This document shows, one piece after another, positions 1 to 7,078 of a stretch of DNA of 35,431 nucleotides. Each line of letters begins with the position of its first letter. Positions within the stretch are counted from its first letter, which is position 1. Source of the DNA: a virus; IMG/VR virus record IMGVR_UViG_3300049734_000023, positions 1-35,431 of that record. One strand, written 5' to 3'. The position numbers were made by a program, and so were the translations under genes. The notes beneath the pieces were generated by a model. That model saw nothing but the letters and a program-made list of their open reading frames with translations, had not been told where the DNA came from and searched no databases.

Positions 1-1
1 C

Positions 2-1219
2 GGCCCCATTCTGGTTATTGCCCCGATTCGCCCCATGTACATGGTATGGCCCAAGGAGATAGCTAAGTGGGACGAATTTAAGCATCTCTCATACACCATC
101 CTTCATGGTGACGAGAAAGATGACAATCTTAATAAGATGGTCGACATTTACCTCATAAATCCCGAGGGTCTCAAGTGGTTTATGAAAATGGGAGGGATGG
201 AGAAGATCAAACCTGAGTTGCTCATAGTGGATGAGTCCACGAAATTCAAGGATTACGCTACGGCCAGGTTTAAGCTCATGAAACCATACCTGAGCTACTT
301 CAAGCGTAGAATGATCCTAACGGGGGAGCCTGCTCCTAATGGGTACATAGACCTATTCGGTCAGTGCTTCGTAATGGACCAGGGCCGCACTTTAGGCCGT
401 TACATAACCCACTATCGTGCGAATTACTTTGTCGAGTCCGGATATGGCGGTTACGACTACAAGTTGCGGCCGGGAGCGGACAAGGAGATTCAGGAGAAGT
501 TGAAGCCCTCCGTTATGCGGCTCGCCGCCGAGGACCACCTCGAGATGCCGGAGCTAATTTTTGACGACATCTTCATCGAACTTGATCCAGCGAGTCGCAA
601 GATTTACAAGCAATTCGAGGATGATTTCTTAGCAGAAATTGGGAGCGCAACTATCGCTGTGTTTAATGCGGCGGCTAAGGGCACTAAGTGTAGACAAGTA
701 GCAAATGGTGGGGTGTATGACGAGTTCAAGATAGCCCACCACGTCCACGATATCAAGACGGCAGCGATAGTTGACCTCGTGGAGCAGCTCCAAGGAAATC
801 CGTTGCTCGTAGCTTATGAGTTCGAGCATGATCTTGAGAGACTGCGAAGAGTGTTCCCCCAGGCTCCTTGCCTTACGGGAATGACAGGGAAGAAATTGGA
901 GGAAGTGATCAATGGTTTCAACGAAGGAACAATTCCAGTTTTACTTGCGCACCCTCTCTCAGCGGGTCATGGGCTTAATCTACAAGAAGCTTGCCACCAC
1001 GTATGCTACTATGGACTCACCTGGGACCTTGATTTGTACCATCAGTTTTACAAACGTGTGTGGAGACAAGGTAACCCACATAACAGAGTTTTCGTTCACC
1101 GAATACTCGCTAACAAGACACTCGACAGAAAGGTCGCTCGTGTCCTCCTACAGAAAGACTCTGATCAGAAGGCTCTCCTAGCAGCCCTTCAAGTCAAGAA
1201 AGATGAGGAAGATGAATGA
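2..1219 (+). CDS. SNF2/DEAD-like helicase, 5' end cut by window edge
   Basis: The reading frame is open from the left window edge, so this is the C-terminal 405 residues of a superfamily 2 helicase of the SNF2-like phage type. The Walker A segment lies outside the window. Visible motifs in order are VIAP (motif Ia region, first residues), LLIVDEST (motif II, about residue 75-82), MILTGEPAPN (motif III, about 104), a C-terminal LLAHPLSAGHGLNLQ segment (motif V) and QFYKRVWRQGN (motif VI with the arginine finger). Such proteins remodel or unwind DNA using ATP in phage replication or recombination. Its stop overlaps the next start as ATGA, which suggests one operon with the kinase. An internal ATG at 35 exists, but the conserved residues before it argue against it being the start. 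Family confident; precise role inferred. Confidence 0.9.
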   Translation, partial: GPILVIAPIRPMYMVWPKEIAKWDEFKHLSYTILHGDEKDDNLNKMVDIYLINPEGLKWFMKMGGMEKIKPELLIVDESTKFKDYATARFKLMKPYLSYFKRRMILTGEPAPNGYIDLFGQCFVMDQGRTLGRYITHYRANYFVESGYGGYDYKLRPGADKEIQEKLKPSVMRLAAEDHLEMPELIFDDIFIELDPASRKIYKQFEDDFLAEIGSATIAVFNAAAKGTKCRQVANGGVYDEFKIAHHVHDIKTAAIVDLVEQLQGNPLLVAYEFEHDLERLRRVFPQAPCLTGMTGKKLEEVINGFNEGTIPVLLAHPLSAGHGLNLQEACHHVCYYGLTWDLDLYHQFYKRVWRQGNPHNRVFVHRILANKTLDRKVARVLLQKDSDQKALLAALQVKKDEEDE

Positions 1220-1791
1220 ATGTAATCGTCAAGTTACACGGAACGTCAGGATCAGGTAAGACCACGGTAGCTCGTGGTCTTATGGAGACAGGTCGTACAG
1301 AAACTATCCTCAACTCAGCTAATCGCAAGCCTGAGGCATATAAAACCATAGTCCCCTTTTTGAAGGAACCTCTCTATGTCCTCGGCCCCTACACCGCCAC
1401 CTGCGGTGGACTTGACAGTTTGTCTGACGTCGAAGATCATATTAGACTCCTCAATACTTATGGTCAACTCGGGCATGTATTCTATGAGGGACTCCTTGGC
1501 TCCGAGTATTATGGCCGAATTGGAGCGGTCTCTGAAGCGTTTGGGCGAAGACATGTCTTCGCCTTTCTTGATACACCCATTGAACTCTGTCTTGAACGGA
1601 TTAAGACCAGGAGAGAGGCGAGAGGTAACACTAAGCCTCTCAATCCAACTAATACCGTCGGGCGAGTCGCCAAAATCGAGCGGCTAAAGCATCGACTTCT
1701 CGACATGGGTCGTGAAGTAGAGGTGATTGACCATCGGTACCCAGTTGACCACATTCTAACCATTTACAAGAACTACGATGCTCAACCTTGA
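1216..1791 (+). CDS. P-loop kinase, likely 5-hydroxymethyl-dU DNA kinase
   Basis: A 191-aa P-loop protein. Walker A is GTSGSGKTT at residues 9-17. A YTATCGGLDSL segment at 60-70 matches the GxYxTxCGGxD signature I associate with phage kinases linked to thymine hypermodification. The hydrophobic-FYEG segment (88-92) sits at the Walker B position, FLDTP is at 117-121, and basic lid residues (RIKTRREARG) are near 128-137. Family members phosphorylate 5-hydroxymethyluracil already in DNA, activating it for displacement. It overlaps the helicase by 4 nt and the following pyrophosphorylase by 14 nt, so the three are co-transcribed and probably translationally coupled. The neighbours are the strongest support; without them it could be a generic nucleotide kinase. 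Biochemical substrate is inferred. Confidence 0.8.
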   Translation: MNVIVKLHGTSGSGKTTVARGLMETGRTETILNSANRKPEAYKTIVPFLKEPLYVLGPYTATCGGLDSLSDVEDHIRLLNTYGQLGHVFYEGLLGSEYYGRIGAVSEAFGRRHVFAFLDTPIELCLERIKTRREARGNTKPLNPTNTVGRVAKIERLKHRLLDMGREVEVIDHRYPVDHILTIYKNYDAQP

Positions 1792-2596
1792 ACTGTTAGA
1801 CAAGTTAAGGTATTGGATTGCCGAACGGGAGAGCATTCGTATTCGGAAGGATGCGGCCCTCCCACGCCCATGGACCCGTGACCCTATTCTCCAGAGCTAC
1901 AAGTTCTGTAACGTCCATCGAGAGGATGATCGAGTGACTCGATGGTTCGCCCAAAACTGGAGAAATGAGAAATACTGGGGTGAAAGTACATTTGTTTCGG
2001 CAATAATCTTTGGACGGACCATTAATTGGCCCGCAACGCTGGAAGCGATTGGCTTCCCCCATATATGGAATAAGGATGAGGTTTGCGACGTAATGGATCG
2101 ACTCCAGGCTATGGGGAAGAAAGTGTATACTGGAGCTTACATGATAACGGCGGGGCCGACTGGCGTTCGTAAGAACAAATGGGTAACGGACAACGCTGAT
2201 TCATACTTCCAGAAACCACCGTTGATTGATCCCAAATCAATTAGAGTGAGTTGGGAACGGATTGTTGGAAACGAGTATCCGTGCGTGGGCCCGTTTATCG
2301 CAGGACAGGTTATCGCTGATCTAAAACAGACTCCACTTCTGGCTAAGGCTGAGGATTGGTGGGATTGGGCAGCGTTAGGCCCAGGTTCGGCCCGAGGCTT
2401 GAACAGACTCCATGGTCGTGATCTCAAATTCTTAATTCCGCAGCCCAGGGGGCTAACAGAAATGCGAGAGGTGAAGTCAGTATTGAAGTTGGAACTCTGT
2501 CTTCAAGATGTGCAGAATTGTCTCTGCGAATTCGATAAGTACATGCGAGTTAAGCTGGGGCAAGGGAAGCCAAGATCAGGTTACCACGGAGCATAA
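1778..2596 (+). CDS. Putative alpha-glutamyl/putrescinyl-thymine pyrophosphorylase (clade 3-like)
   Basis: A 272-aa protein recognised from its N-terminal architecture: a WIAERESIRIRKD helix (13-25), PRPWTRDPILQSYKF (29-43) and the signature NVHREDDRVTRW (45-56). A GNEYPCVGPFIAGQVIADL segment (164-182) resembles the helix-hairpin-helix and following acidic residue of DNA glycosylases, and LGPGSARGLNRL (200-211) follows. Enzymes of this group are proposed to displace pyrophosphate from activated 5-hydroxymethyl-dU in DNA with an amino acid or amine. It overlaps the kinase gene upstream, as expected for consecutive steps. The clade assignment is from memory of sequence signatures, not a search. 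The nucleophile used cannot be predicted. Confidence 0.8.
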   Translation: MLNLELLDKLRYWIAERESIRIRKDAALPRPWTRDPILQSYKFCNVHREDDRVTRWFAQNWRNEKYWGESTFVSAIIFGRTINWPATLEAIGFPHIWNKDEVCDVMDRLQAMGKKVYTGAYMITAGPTGVRKNKWVTDNADSYFQKPPLIDPKSIRVSWERIVGNEYPCVGPFIAGQVIADLKQTPLLAKAEDWWDWAALGPGSARGLNRLHGRDLKFLIPQPRGLTEMREVKSVLKLELCLQDVQNCLCEFDKYMRVKLGQGKPRSGYHGA

Positions 2597-2597
2597 C

Positions 2598-2861
2598 ATG
2601 GCACATGAATCTATACAGCCAGAAGTTATAAATGTAATGAATCGTTTGGGCAACGTTATTGACGAAGCATTCAATGGTAAACCCTTGCCTAAAAACAGAA
2701 GGTGGGGATTTGTTCTACTCTGCTTCGAATTTGGTCCAGATGATGGAACTCATAGAATGAATTACATAAGTAATGCAGAGCGAGAAAACATGCTAACGGC
2801 TCTCAAAGAATTAATTGCTAATTTTGAGGGTCGCATGATTGATAAGGGGGGTACAGCGTAA
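2598..2861 (+). CDS. Hypothetical protein inside modification cassette
   Basis: An 87-aa protein I do not recognise. The ATG at 2598 follows the stop of the pyrophosphorylase by one base and has GGAGC upstream, so it is preferred to an upstream in-frame start at 2508 that would overlap the previous gene by about 90 nt. The protein is mixed alpha/beta in composition (NRLGNVIDEAFNG, WGFVLLCFEFGPDDG), soluble and mildly acidic, with no cysteine pair or membrane segment. The FVLLCFEFG strand with a terminal acidic stretch is the only distinctive part. Its position between two base-modification genes makes an accessory role in that pathway possible, but this is inference from context only. Confidence 0.75.
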   Translation: MAHESIQPEVINVMNRLGNVIDEAFNGKPLPKNRRWGFVLLCFEFGPDDGTHRMNYISNAERENMLTALKELIANFEGRMIDKGGTA

Positions 2862-2862
2862 C

Positions 2863-3027
2863 ATGGAATGTTTAGCCGCAATACCGTGGTATGTGTATTC
2901 CATTTTTGGAGTCATAATAGCTGTAGCATATGGCATGGGAATTGTGCATGGCATAGTGATAGCTAAGAGGGCATACGATAGGGTAATCGACGAGCATATC
3001 GCTCAAAGAAGGAATCAGAGAACATGA
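2863..3027 (+). CDS. Small membrane protein
   Basis: A 54-aa protein with one strong transmembrane segment (IPWYVYSIFGVIIAVAYGMG, about residues 7-26) followed by a charged, Arg-rich tail. The ATG at 2863 lies one base after the previous stop, with a GGGGGG purine run upstream; an earlier start at 2839 would overlap the previous gene. The stop overlaps the next start. Function unknown. It is too far from the late genes to be assumed a lysis protein. Confidence 0.65.
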   Translation: MECLAAIPWYVYSIFGVIIAVAYGMGIVHGIVIAKRAYDRVIDEHIAQRRNQRT

Positions 3028-4010
3028 TGCCATTAATTTTGATCTACAACGATGTAAATGAAGCTTACACTGAGCTTCAAACTATCAAGAAGCACTACAC
3101 TCTCTTAGAAAACACCCGTAACGGGGAGGCATTAGTCTTCCAGAAGCCAGTACTGATAGAGCATACGATGCCGTACCGTCGAGTGCTCTTCGATCCCAAC
3201 CGTAACGCCAATCCTTTCTTCCATTACATGGAAGCTATCTGGATGCTCTCCGGCGACAATTACGTGAAGTTCCCTGCCTCATTCGCCCAGAATATCAAGA
3301 ACTATTCTGACGATGGACATACACTCTACGGGGCTTATGGCTTTAGGTGGAGACAACATTTTATCTTGGATCAGATCGAGTCGGTAATAGGCACCCTCGA
3401 GGGTGACCCACATAGTCGCCGAGCTGTTATTGCTATGTGGGACCCCAAGATGGATGCTGGTTCTGCGACTAAGGACTTGCCTTGCAATACTCATTTGTAC
3501 TTTAGGCTTCTTGAAGGCAAGCTAACTATGACGATCTGCAACCGTAGCAATGACCTCGTATGGGGCATGCTAGGTGCGAACATCGTTCATATGTCGATAC
3601 TTCATGAGTACATCGCTAACGCGAGTGGCCTCCCCATTGGATCACTTTTCCAGTTCACGAATAATCTTCATGTATACAAAGGGTGGGACGGGGAGGACAA
3701 GTATACCTATCGCCAGGATGATTGGTATTCTTTGAATCCCAATATAAGGCGATGGCCGTTTAGCGTGGAAAATTTCGACTGGCTTGAGGCCAGTGAGTTC
3801 ATCGACGACTATCCCCATTGCGACGCTCATACTTACAAGTGCCGCATCCTACGGGATAATGCTCTCCCGATGAGTCTCGCGTGGGGAGCCCATAAAAAGG
3901 GTGAAAATGAGAAAGCTCTTCATTATGCTCGCAAGATTCACGATGAAGATTGGCAAAGGGGGTGTGTACAGTGGTTGGACAGGGCGGGCGCTCGCGCTCC
4001 GAGCGGTTAA
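3024..4010 (+). CDS. Thymidylate synthase-fold enzyme, probable dUMP hydroxymethylase
   Basis: A 328-aa member of the thymidylate synthase/pyrimidine hydroxymethylase family. Visible landmarks: phosphate-binding SRRAVI (Arg132/133), catalytic Cys154 in KDLPCNTHLYF, NRSNDLVWGMLGAN (173-186) matching the RSxD region, and NNLHVY (213-218) matching the DxHxY element. Asn186 occupies the position that is Asn in dUMP-using enzymes and Asp in T4-type dCMP hydroxymethylase, so a uracil substrate is likely. It would make dTMP or 5-hydroxymethyl-dUMP from dUMP and methylene-tetrahydrofolate. The nearby HMdU-kinase-like and pyrophosphorylase-like genes favour the hydroxymethyl product. The start is a double ATG overlapping the previous stop, with AAGGAA upstream. 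Family certain; product inferred. Confidence 0.85.
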   Translation: MMPLILIYNDVNEAYTELQTIKKHYTLLENTRNGEALVFQKPVLIEHTMPYRRVLFDPNRNANPFFHYMEAIWMLSGDNYVKFPASFAQNIKNYSDDGHTLYGAYGFRWRQHFILDQIESVIGTLEGDPHSRRAVIAMWDPKMDAGSATKDLPCNTHLYFRLLEGKLTMTICNRSNDLVWGMLGANIVHMSILHEYIANASGLPIGSLFQFTNNLHVYKGWDGEDKYTYRQDDWYSLNPNIRRWPFSVENFDWLEASEFIDDYPHCDAHTYKCRILRDNALPMSLAWGAHKKGENEKALHYARKIHDEDWQRGCVQWLDRAGARAPSG

Positions 4011-4125
4011 CTTGAGAACGTATCTAGGAGGTCTGTAGGGACTTGCTGCGACTTGCTACGGGCGACCGGCTCTAAGACCCTTACCCGAGCCCGTCAATCC
4101 GCAGCAGCCGTTTTAAGAGGTTTAT

Positions 4126-4368
4126 ATGTCTGCACTTACATCTGCTAAACGAGCCCGTGCGATCAAGCGGGTTCTTCGACAGTTAGCCAAGGAACCCGGA
4201 AACGTGATCCATCTAGCTGAATTCAGGCAACTTGTGCCCGAACGAATTTGTCCCCAGTGTGGGATGAAATTTGATCGATACAGGGTTAACCAGATCTACT
4301 GCTCGGAGAGGTGTCGAAACCTAGCAGGGGTCAAACGACACAGGGAAAGACATGCCAGCGAACGATAG
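4126..4368 (+). CDS. Small zinc-finger protein
   Basis: An 80-aa basic protein. An N-terminal Arg/Lys-rich helix (SAKRARAIKRVLRQLAKE) precedes a four-cysteine module: CPQCGMKFDR (about residues 43-52) and YCSERCRNLAG (about 63-73), a zinc-ribbon or treble-clef pattern with C-x2-C spaced about 17 residues from C-x3-C. The tail is Arg/His rich. Such proteins usually bind nucleic acid. AAGAGG precedes the ATG. It overlaps the DUF3310 gene by 17 nt. Specific function unknown. Confidence 0.75.
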   Translation: MSALTSAKRARAIKRVLRQLAKEPGNVIHLAEFRQLVPERICPQCGMKFDRYRVNQIYCSERCRNLAGVKRHRERHASER

Positions 4369-4867
4369 GCAAGTGGGAGGGAAGCACTACGGCCTGAAGG
4401 AATACCAACACTGGGATATGGTCTGGGATAATGACCTGGATTACTTCCAGGGCCAGATCACGAAATATGTGATGCGATGGAAAGAGAAGAATGGACTCGA
4501 TGATCTCAGGAAAGCCCAGCATTTCCTTGAGAAATACATCGAGCTAAATGAACAGAAGGCAGGAAGATTCGTCAAAACCGAAATTCCTGTACCACCAGAG
4601 GGAGTTACTCAACCGGCGGAATACACCTTAGTTCAAAATCCGGCGGTGATCGAAGATCAACTAGCAAAATCTGCGGCCGAATTTCTACAGTACGTGAAGC
4701 CAACTGGGTGGATCAACTTCTCTTTTGAAGGCGCTGACTCTAACGGGTTTCTGTATACATGTGGTTTATGTAAAACGGAGGTCCGCTGTGCACAATTCGA
4801 ACCTCCGTGGAATAAACACGATGCAAATGATTGTATTAGGGAACAGAAGGCGCGGGCGGCACGTTAG
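4352..4867 (+). CDS. DUF3310-domain protein
   Basis: A 171-aa protein. The N-terminal 65 residues carry the DUF3310 pattern: DRQVGGKHY (5-13), a QHWDMVWDNDLDYFQGQ segment, ITKYVMRWKEKNG and DDLRKAQHFLEKYIE. The C-terminal half (about 75-171) is a separate region with CGLC at about 137-140 and two later cysteines, possibly metal binding. DUF3310 proteins are common in tailed phages near nucleotide-metabolism genes but their activity is not established. This is the last rightward gene before the convergent late block; its 3' end overlaps the 3' end of the opposing lipoprotein gene by 32 nt, with no terminator visible between them. Confidence 0.8.
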   Translation: MPANDRQVGGKHYGLKEYQHWDMVWDNDLDYFQGQITKYVMRWKEKNGLDDLRKAQHFLEKYIELNEQKAGRFVKTEIPVPPEGVTQPAEYTLVQNPAVIEDQLAKSAAEFLQYVKPTGWINFSFEGADSNGFLYTCGLCKTEVRCAQFEPPWNKHDANDCIREQKARAAR

Positions 4868-5465
4868 TGTTGTCGTGACTGTTATCCGTGTTGGTGGTTA
4901 CTGGTTTATTGATTTCGCCATCACGCCCGGCAACTACGCCGTCGCCCCCAATGGTAATATTTGGTCGGACCACTTGCCCCAATCCCGCCCAGTCGAACGG
5001 CACTGGCTTGAACTGTCCTATGGTGTCGAACGCCTTGCCCGATACACCTACTATCGCGCCGTAGCTGGCCTGCGTAGTGTAGGCTTGATTGTTGCTCTGT
5101 GTTACGCCAAGCCTGTAGCCATAGTACCCCGAGGCTACAGCTGTAATGGAGGGGAGAAGCACTGCCGCCCACTGTAAGGCGTTGTCCCGTGGTGGCTCGA
5201 TGGGAGTTGTACTCGGCCCATTATTCAGAGCTAACATCATGACTGCGATGCTCTTCGCAGTAGAGTCGCCGTGTTGGGCTATGGCTGCGATCGCGGCGGC
5301 ATTAGCTTTTCTGATCTCCGCGTTAGCCATCGCTTGAGACTGTGCTGCTACGAGGTACTGATCATACCCCGGAGTAGCACATCCTGTAAGTGCAGCTACT
5401 AAGCAGATAAGTGGGCGCATGGTAAATTGGAGGACAGGGCTACGGAAGTAGCCCTGTTTCCTCAC
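4836..5465 (-). CDS. Lipoprotein, possible outer-membrane lysis or envelope component
   Basis: A 209-aa protein with a lipoprotein signal: a hydrophobic stretch CLVAALTGC with lipobox LTGC and a following ATPGYDQYL. The mature part has an Ala-rich helical region (AMANAEIRKANAAAIAAIAQ), a hydrophobic stretch with YYGYRLGV, then an Asn/Thr/Pro-rich tail. The GTG at 5465 overlaps the upstream stop as GTGA, a junction this phage uses repeatedly, and GAGGACAA precedes it. An ATG at 5420 would give a shorter, more classical signal peptide but has no ribosome binding site. A hairpin lies between the two starts. An o-spanin role is possible but the protein is long for that. The start is uncertain. 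Confidence 0.7.
   Translation of the reverse strand: MRKQGYFRSPVLQFTMRPLICLVAALTGCATPGYDQYLVAAQSQAMANAEIRKANAAAIAAIAQHGDSTAKSIAVMMLALNNGPSTTPIEPPRDNALQWAAVLLPSITAVASGYYGYRLGVTQSNNQAYTTQASYGAIVGVSGKAFDTIGQFKPVPFDWAGLGQVVRPNITIGGDGVVAGRDGEINKPVTTNTDNSHDNTNVPPAPSVP
5434..5457. other. Perfect hairpin between lipoprotein gene start candidates
   Basis: A 10-bp perfect inverted repeat (ACAGGGCTAC / GTAGCCCTGT) with a GGAA tetraloop. Only a weak T run follows on the plus strand and none on the minus strand, so it is a poor terminator. It may be an mRNA-stability or translational-control hairpin for the lipoprotein gene, and it becomes non-coding if the ATG at 5420 is used. Confidence 0.6.
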
Positions 5466-5659
5466 TTGTCCTCTTCTTCGTCGTCGTCATCTTCCTTGGG
5501 CTCATTTTCGCCCAAGGGGACAACACCTTCGGAATTGGTGCTGTCAATACGACCAGCCCGTTCGTGACCTTGATCCTGGTTCGGACCCTTGTCCTTTGGG
5601 GCGGGAGCCTGCTCCGGCTTCTTGGCAGGAGCCGGAGCAGGAGTCTTTGTTGCAGTCAT
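5462..5659 (-). CDS. Pro/Ala/Lys-rich protein with acidic tail
   Basis: A 65-aa protein of low complexity. The N-terminal third is PAPAPAKKPEQAPAPKDK and the C-terminus is a run of Asp/Glu (KEDDDDEEEDK). It is predicted to be disordered. TAGGAG precedes the ATG with good spacing. Its stop overlaps the GTG of the lipoprotein gene. No family is recognised. It resembles flexible linker or chaperone-like phage proteins only in composition. Confidence 0.7.
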   Translation of the reverse strand: MTATKTPAPAPAKKPEQAPAPKDKGPNQDQGHERAGRIDSTNSEGVVPLGENEPKEDDDDEEEDK

Positions 5660-5707
5660 CGTGGTCTCCTATGTTGTGCTACGTTATCCACCCCGGACGG
5701 GACTGGA

Positions 5708-6118
5708 TTAAATCTTGCCCTTCGCCTTGTTGGCGACCGCCGTCTGGTTGTTACCGTGCAACCAGATGTTGAGGACGTGCCTTTCGAACAACATCGCGGC
5801 CTCGCGGCTGATGCCGTTCCACTCGCCCCTTGCCTTTTCCGTCCCATCGACCTTCATGAACATGACGATGTCGAATTGCTGGTTCTTGGGCTTGTCACCC
5901 TTGAATCCCAGGAAATTGGCCTGGTCGACCGTCATGCCCATGATTGATGCGACAATGGAATCGTCGCAGTGATGGTAGGTATTGACGTGATCCGAGAACG
6001 GTTGCCCGTCCTGCTTGACGTGAAACTCAACGTCTACCTTGTGAAACGTCACGGCCGCATCGGGCGTGGGATCGGTTGTGTTGCCGAGATCAATCGGCTT
6101 TGGTGCAGCTGCGGTCAT
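5708..6118 (-). CDS. Conserved-looking hypothetical protein, late region
   Basis: A 136-aa protein I cannot assign. The start at 6118 (MTAAAPKPIDLG) is chosen because AAGGAG sits 6-7 bases upstream; a longer in-frame reading to 6220 overlaps another small gene and has no such site. The sequence has a Pro/Thr-rich N-terminus, then TFHKVDVEFHVKQDG (beta-rich), a YHHCDDSIVASIMGM helix and QQFDIVMFMKVDGTEKARGEW. It lies among the last genes of the late block, near membrane and tail-associated genes. A minor virion or lysis-timing role is possible but unsupported. Confidence 0.75.
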   Translation of the reverse strand: MTAAAPKPIDLGNTTDPTPDAAVTFHKVDVEFHVKQDGQPFSDHVNTYHHCDDSIVASIMGMTVDQANFLGFKGDKPKNQQFDIVMFMKVDGTEKARGEWNGISREAAMLFERHVLNIWLHGNNQTAVANKAKGKI

Positions 6119-6240
6119 CAATTTCTCCTTGTCAAATCGTACGGTTTGCCTGTCTTCTCCGCGATTCTCAGCACTCGCTTGCCTACCGTGTACTTCCTCA
6201 GTAGATTGAGGATAGCACACAGCACATCAAGCGAGTGCAT
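6118..6240 (-). CDS. Tiny basic protein (40 aa)
   Basis: A 40-aa frame beginning MHSLDVLCAILNLLRK and ending KPYDLTRRN. Its TGA stop overlaps the next ATG by one base (TGATG at 6116-6120), and it fills an otherwise empty gap, which favours a real, translationally coupled gene. Its own ribosome binding site is weak (TAGG). The N-terminal half is amphipathic helix-like and the rest is basic (YTVGKRVLRIAEKTGK). No family recognised. Confidence 0.45.
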   Translation of the reverse strand: MHSLDVLCAILNLLRKYTVGKRVLRIAEKTGKPYDLTRRN

Positions 6241-6258
6241 GAGCCTACGGATCACTTG

Positions 6259-6939
6259 TTACTTCTTGCCTAGTGCCGGGTTGGGCTTGCCGCCCTCAAA
6301 AGGGCCAATTACGAACAGCCAACCCTCCTGAGTGTAGACCCACTTGTAGTCCGCATCCGGTTCCGTGGGCGGCTCGGTCGGTGGAGGATCGATGGGGCCG
6401 ATCGGCTTGGGCTTGTCATACGGCCCTTGGACATAGTACCAGCCATCTTCCCGCATCTCCCACTTCCCACCACCGACTTGCCAATCCGGCGGCAGCGGAC
6501 GCACCTTGGCGAACGGACCCCAGACGAAGTACCAGCCGTCCTCTTCATGCTCCCACGTGATACGAGGCGGGCCCATTACAGGCGGCTCACCTGGATCGAC
6601 CGGCGGCGGGTCACCAGGACCGGGCTTCTCTTGCGGACCGGCCAAGGCGTAGAACCATCCTCCCTCGACAGACACCCAGTGCCCACCATCGATGGGTACC
6701 GGACGTGGCCGTGCGTACGGGCCAAATCCGAAGTACCAACCCTCGGCGGTGAAGTACCATCGCGGCCCACCAGTTCCGGGTTGATCCGGCGGAACACCGG
6801 GGTCGGGCGGAAGTGGATTGCCCGGGTCTTGCGGGTTGTACGGCGTGATCACTGCGTTGAACGGCAGCACCGTTTGCGATGGCCCCCCATCGGGAGCCAA
6901 CGGCATTACCGTGTAGATACTACGAGTGTTTCTTGCCAT
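6259..6939 (-). CDS. Tryptophan-repeat, proline-linker protein
   Basis: A 226-aa protein built from about five copies of a 20-24-residue unit of the form W-x5-8-GWYF-x2-GP-x3-KP-x-P. Examples are WYFTAEGWYFGFGPYARPRP, WEHEEDGWYFVWGPFAKVRP, WEMREDGWYYVQGPYDKPKP and WVYTQEGWLFVIGPFEGGKP. The units are separated by Pro/Asp-rich linkers (PPVDPGEPP, PPPTEPPTEP). The N-terminal 50 residues are not repetitive. The start MARNTRS at 6939 is used because AAGGATG sits just upstream; it overlaps a small membrane-protein gene by 20 nt. Aromatic repeats with Gly-Pro turns suggest binding to peptidoglycan, polysaccharide or another repetitive surface. Function unknown. Confidence 0.8.
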   Translation of the reverse strand: MARNTRSIYTVMPLAPDGGPSQTVLPFNAVITPYNPQDPGNPLPPDPGVPPDQPGTGGPRWYFTAEGWYFGFGPYARPRPVPIDGGHWVSVEGGWFYALAGPQEKPGPGDPPPVDPGEPPVMGPPRITWEHEEDGWYFVWGPFAKVRPLPPDWQVGGGKWEMREDGWYYVQGPYDKPKPIGPIDPPPTEPPTEPDADYKWVYTQEGWLFVIGPFEGGKPNPALGKK

Positions 6940-7075
6940 TGCTTTCATCCTTCTCAGTTGGTTTGAGGTATACTGCCAGTACTCCCAATGCCCCAATTAC
7001 CAGGGCAAATGGGAGTACCACATACAGTGTTACCATGCCTAGATAGCCTAACATGGCCAACACTGTAAGGTCCAT
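6920..7075 (-). CDS. Small membrane protein (51 aa)
   Basis: A 51-aa protein, MDLTVLAMLGYLGMVTLYVV onward, with one long or two closely spaced hydrophobic segments (about residues 5-20 and 21-37) and a charged C-terminus (KPTEKDESNGKKHS). AAGGAG lies six bases before the ATG, an excellent ribosome binding site. The gene overlaps the Trp-repeat gene start by 20 nt. Adjacent to another TM protein, so it could belong to a lysis cassette as a holin or holin-like protein, but no lysis enzyme was recognised nearby. Confidence 0.7.
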   Translation of the reverse strand: MDLTVLAMLGYLGMVTLYVVLPFALVIGALGVLAVYLKPTEKDESNGKKHS

Positions 7076-7078
7076 CTG

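Noticed and set aside
4011-4125. Possible tRNA in the gap after the TS-like gene
   Set aside because: There is a short direct repeat (ACTTGCTGCG, ACTTGCTACG), but no acceptor, anticodon and T arms can be paired as a cloverleaf.
5434-5457. Bidirectional terminator between early and late blocks
   Set aside because: The hairpin is strong, but it lies about 570 nt beyond the end of the rightward gene and within the 5' part of the leftward gene, with hardly any T run on either strand.
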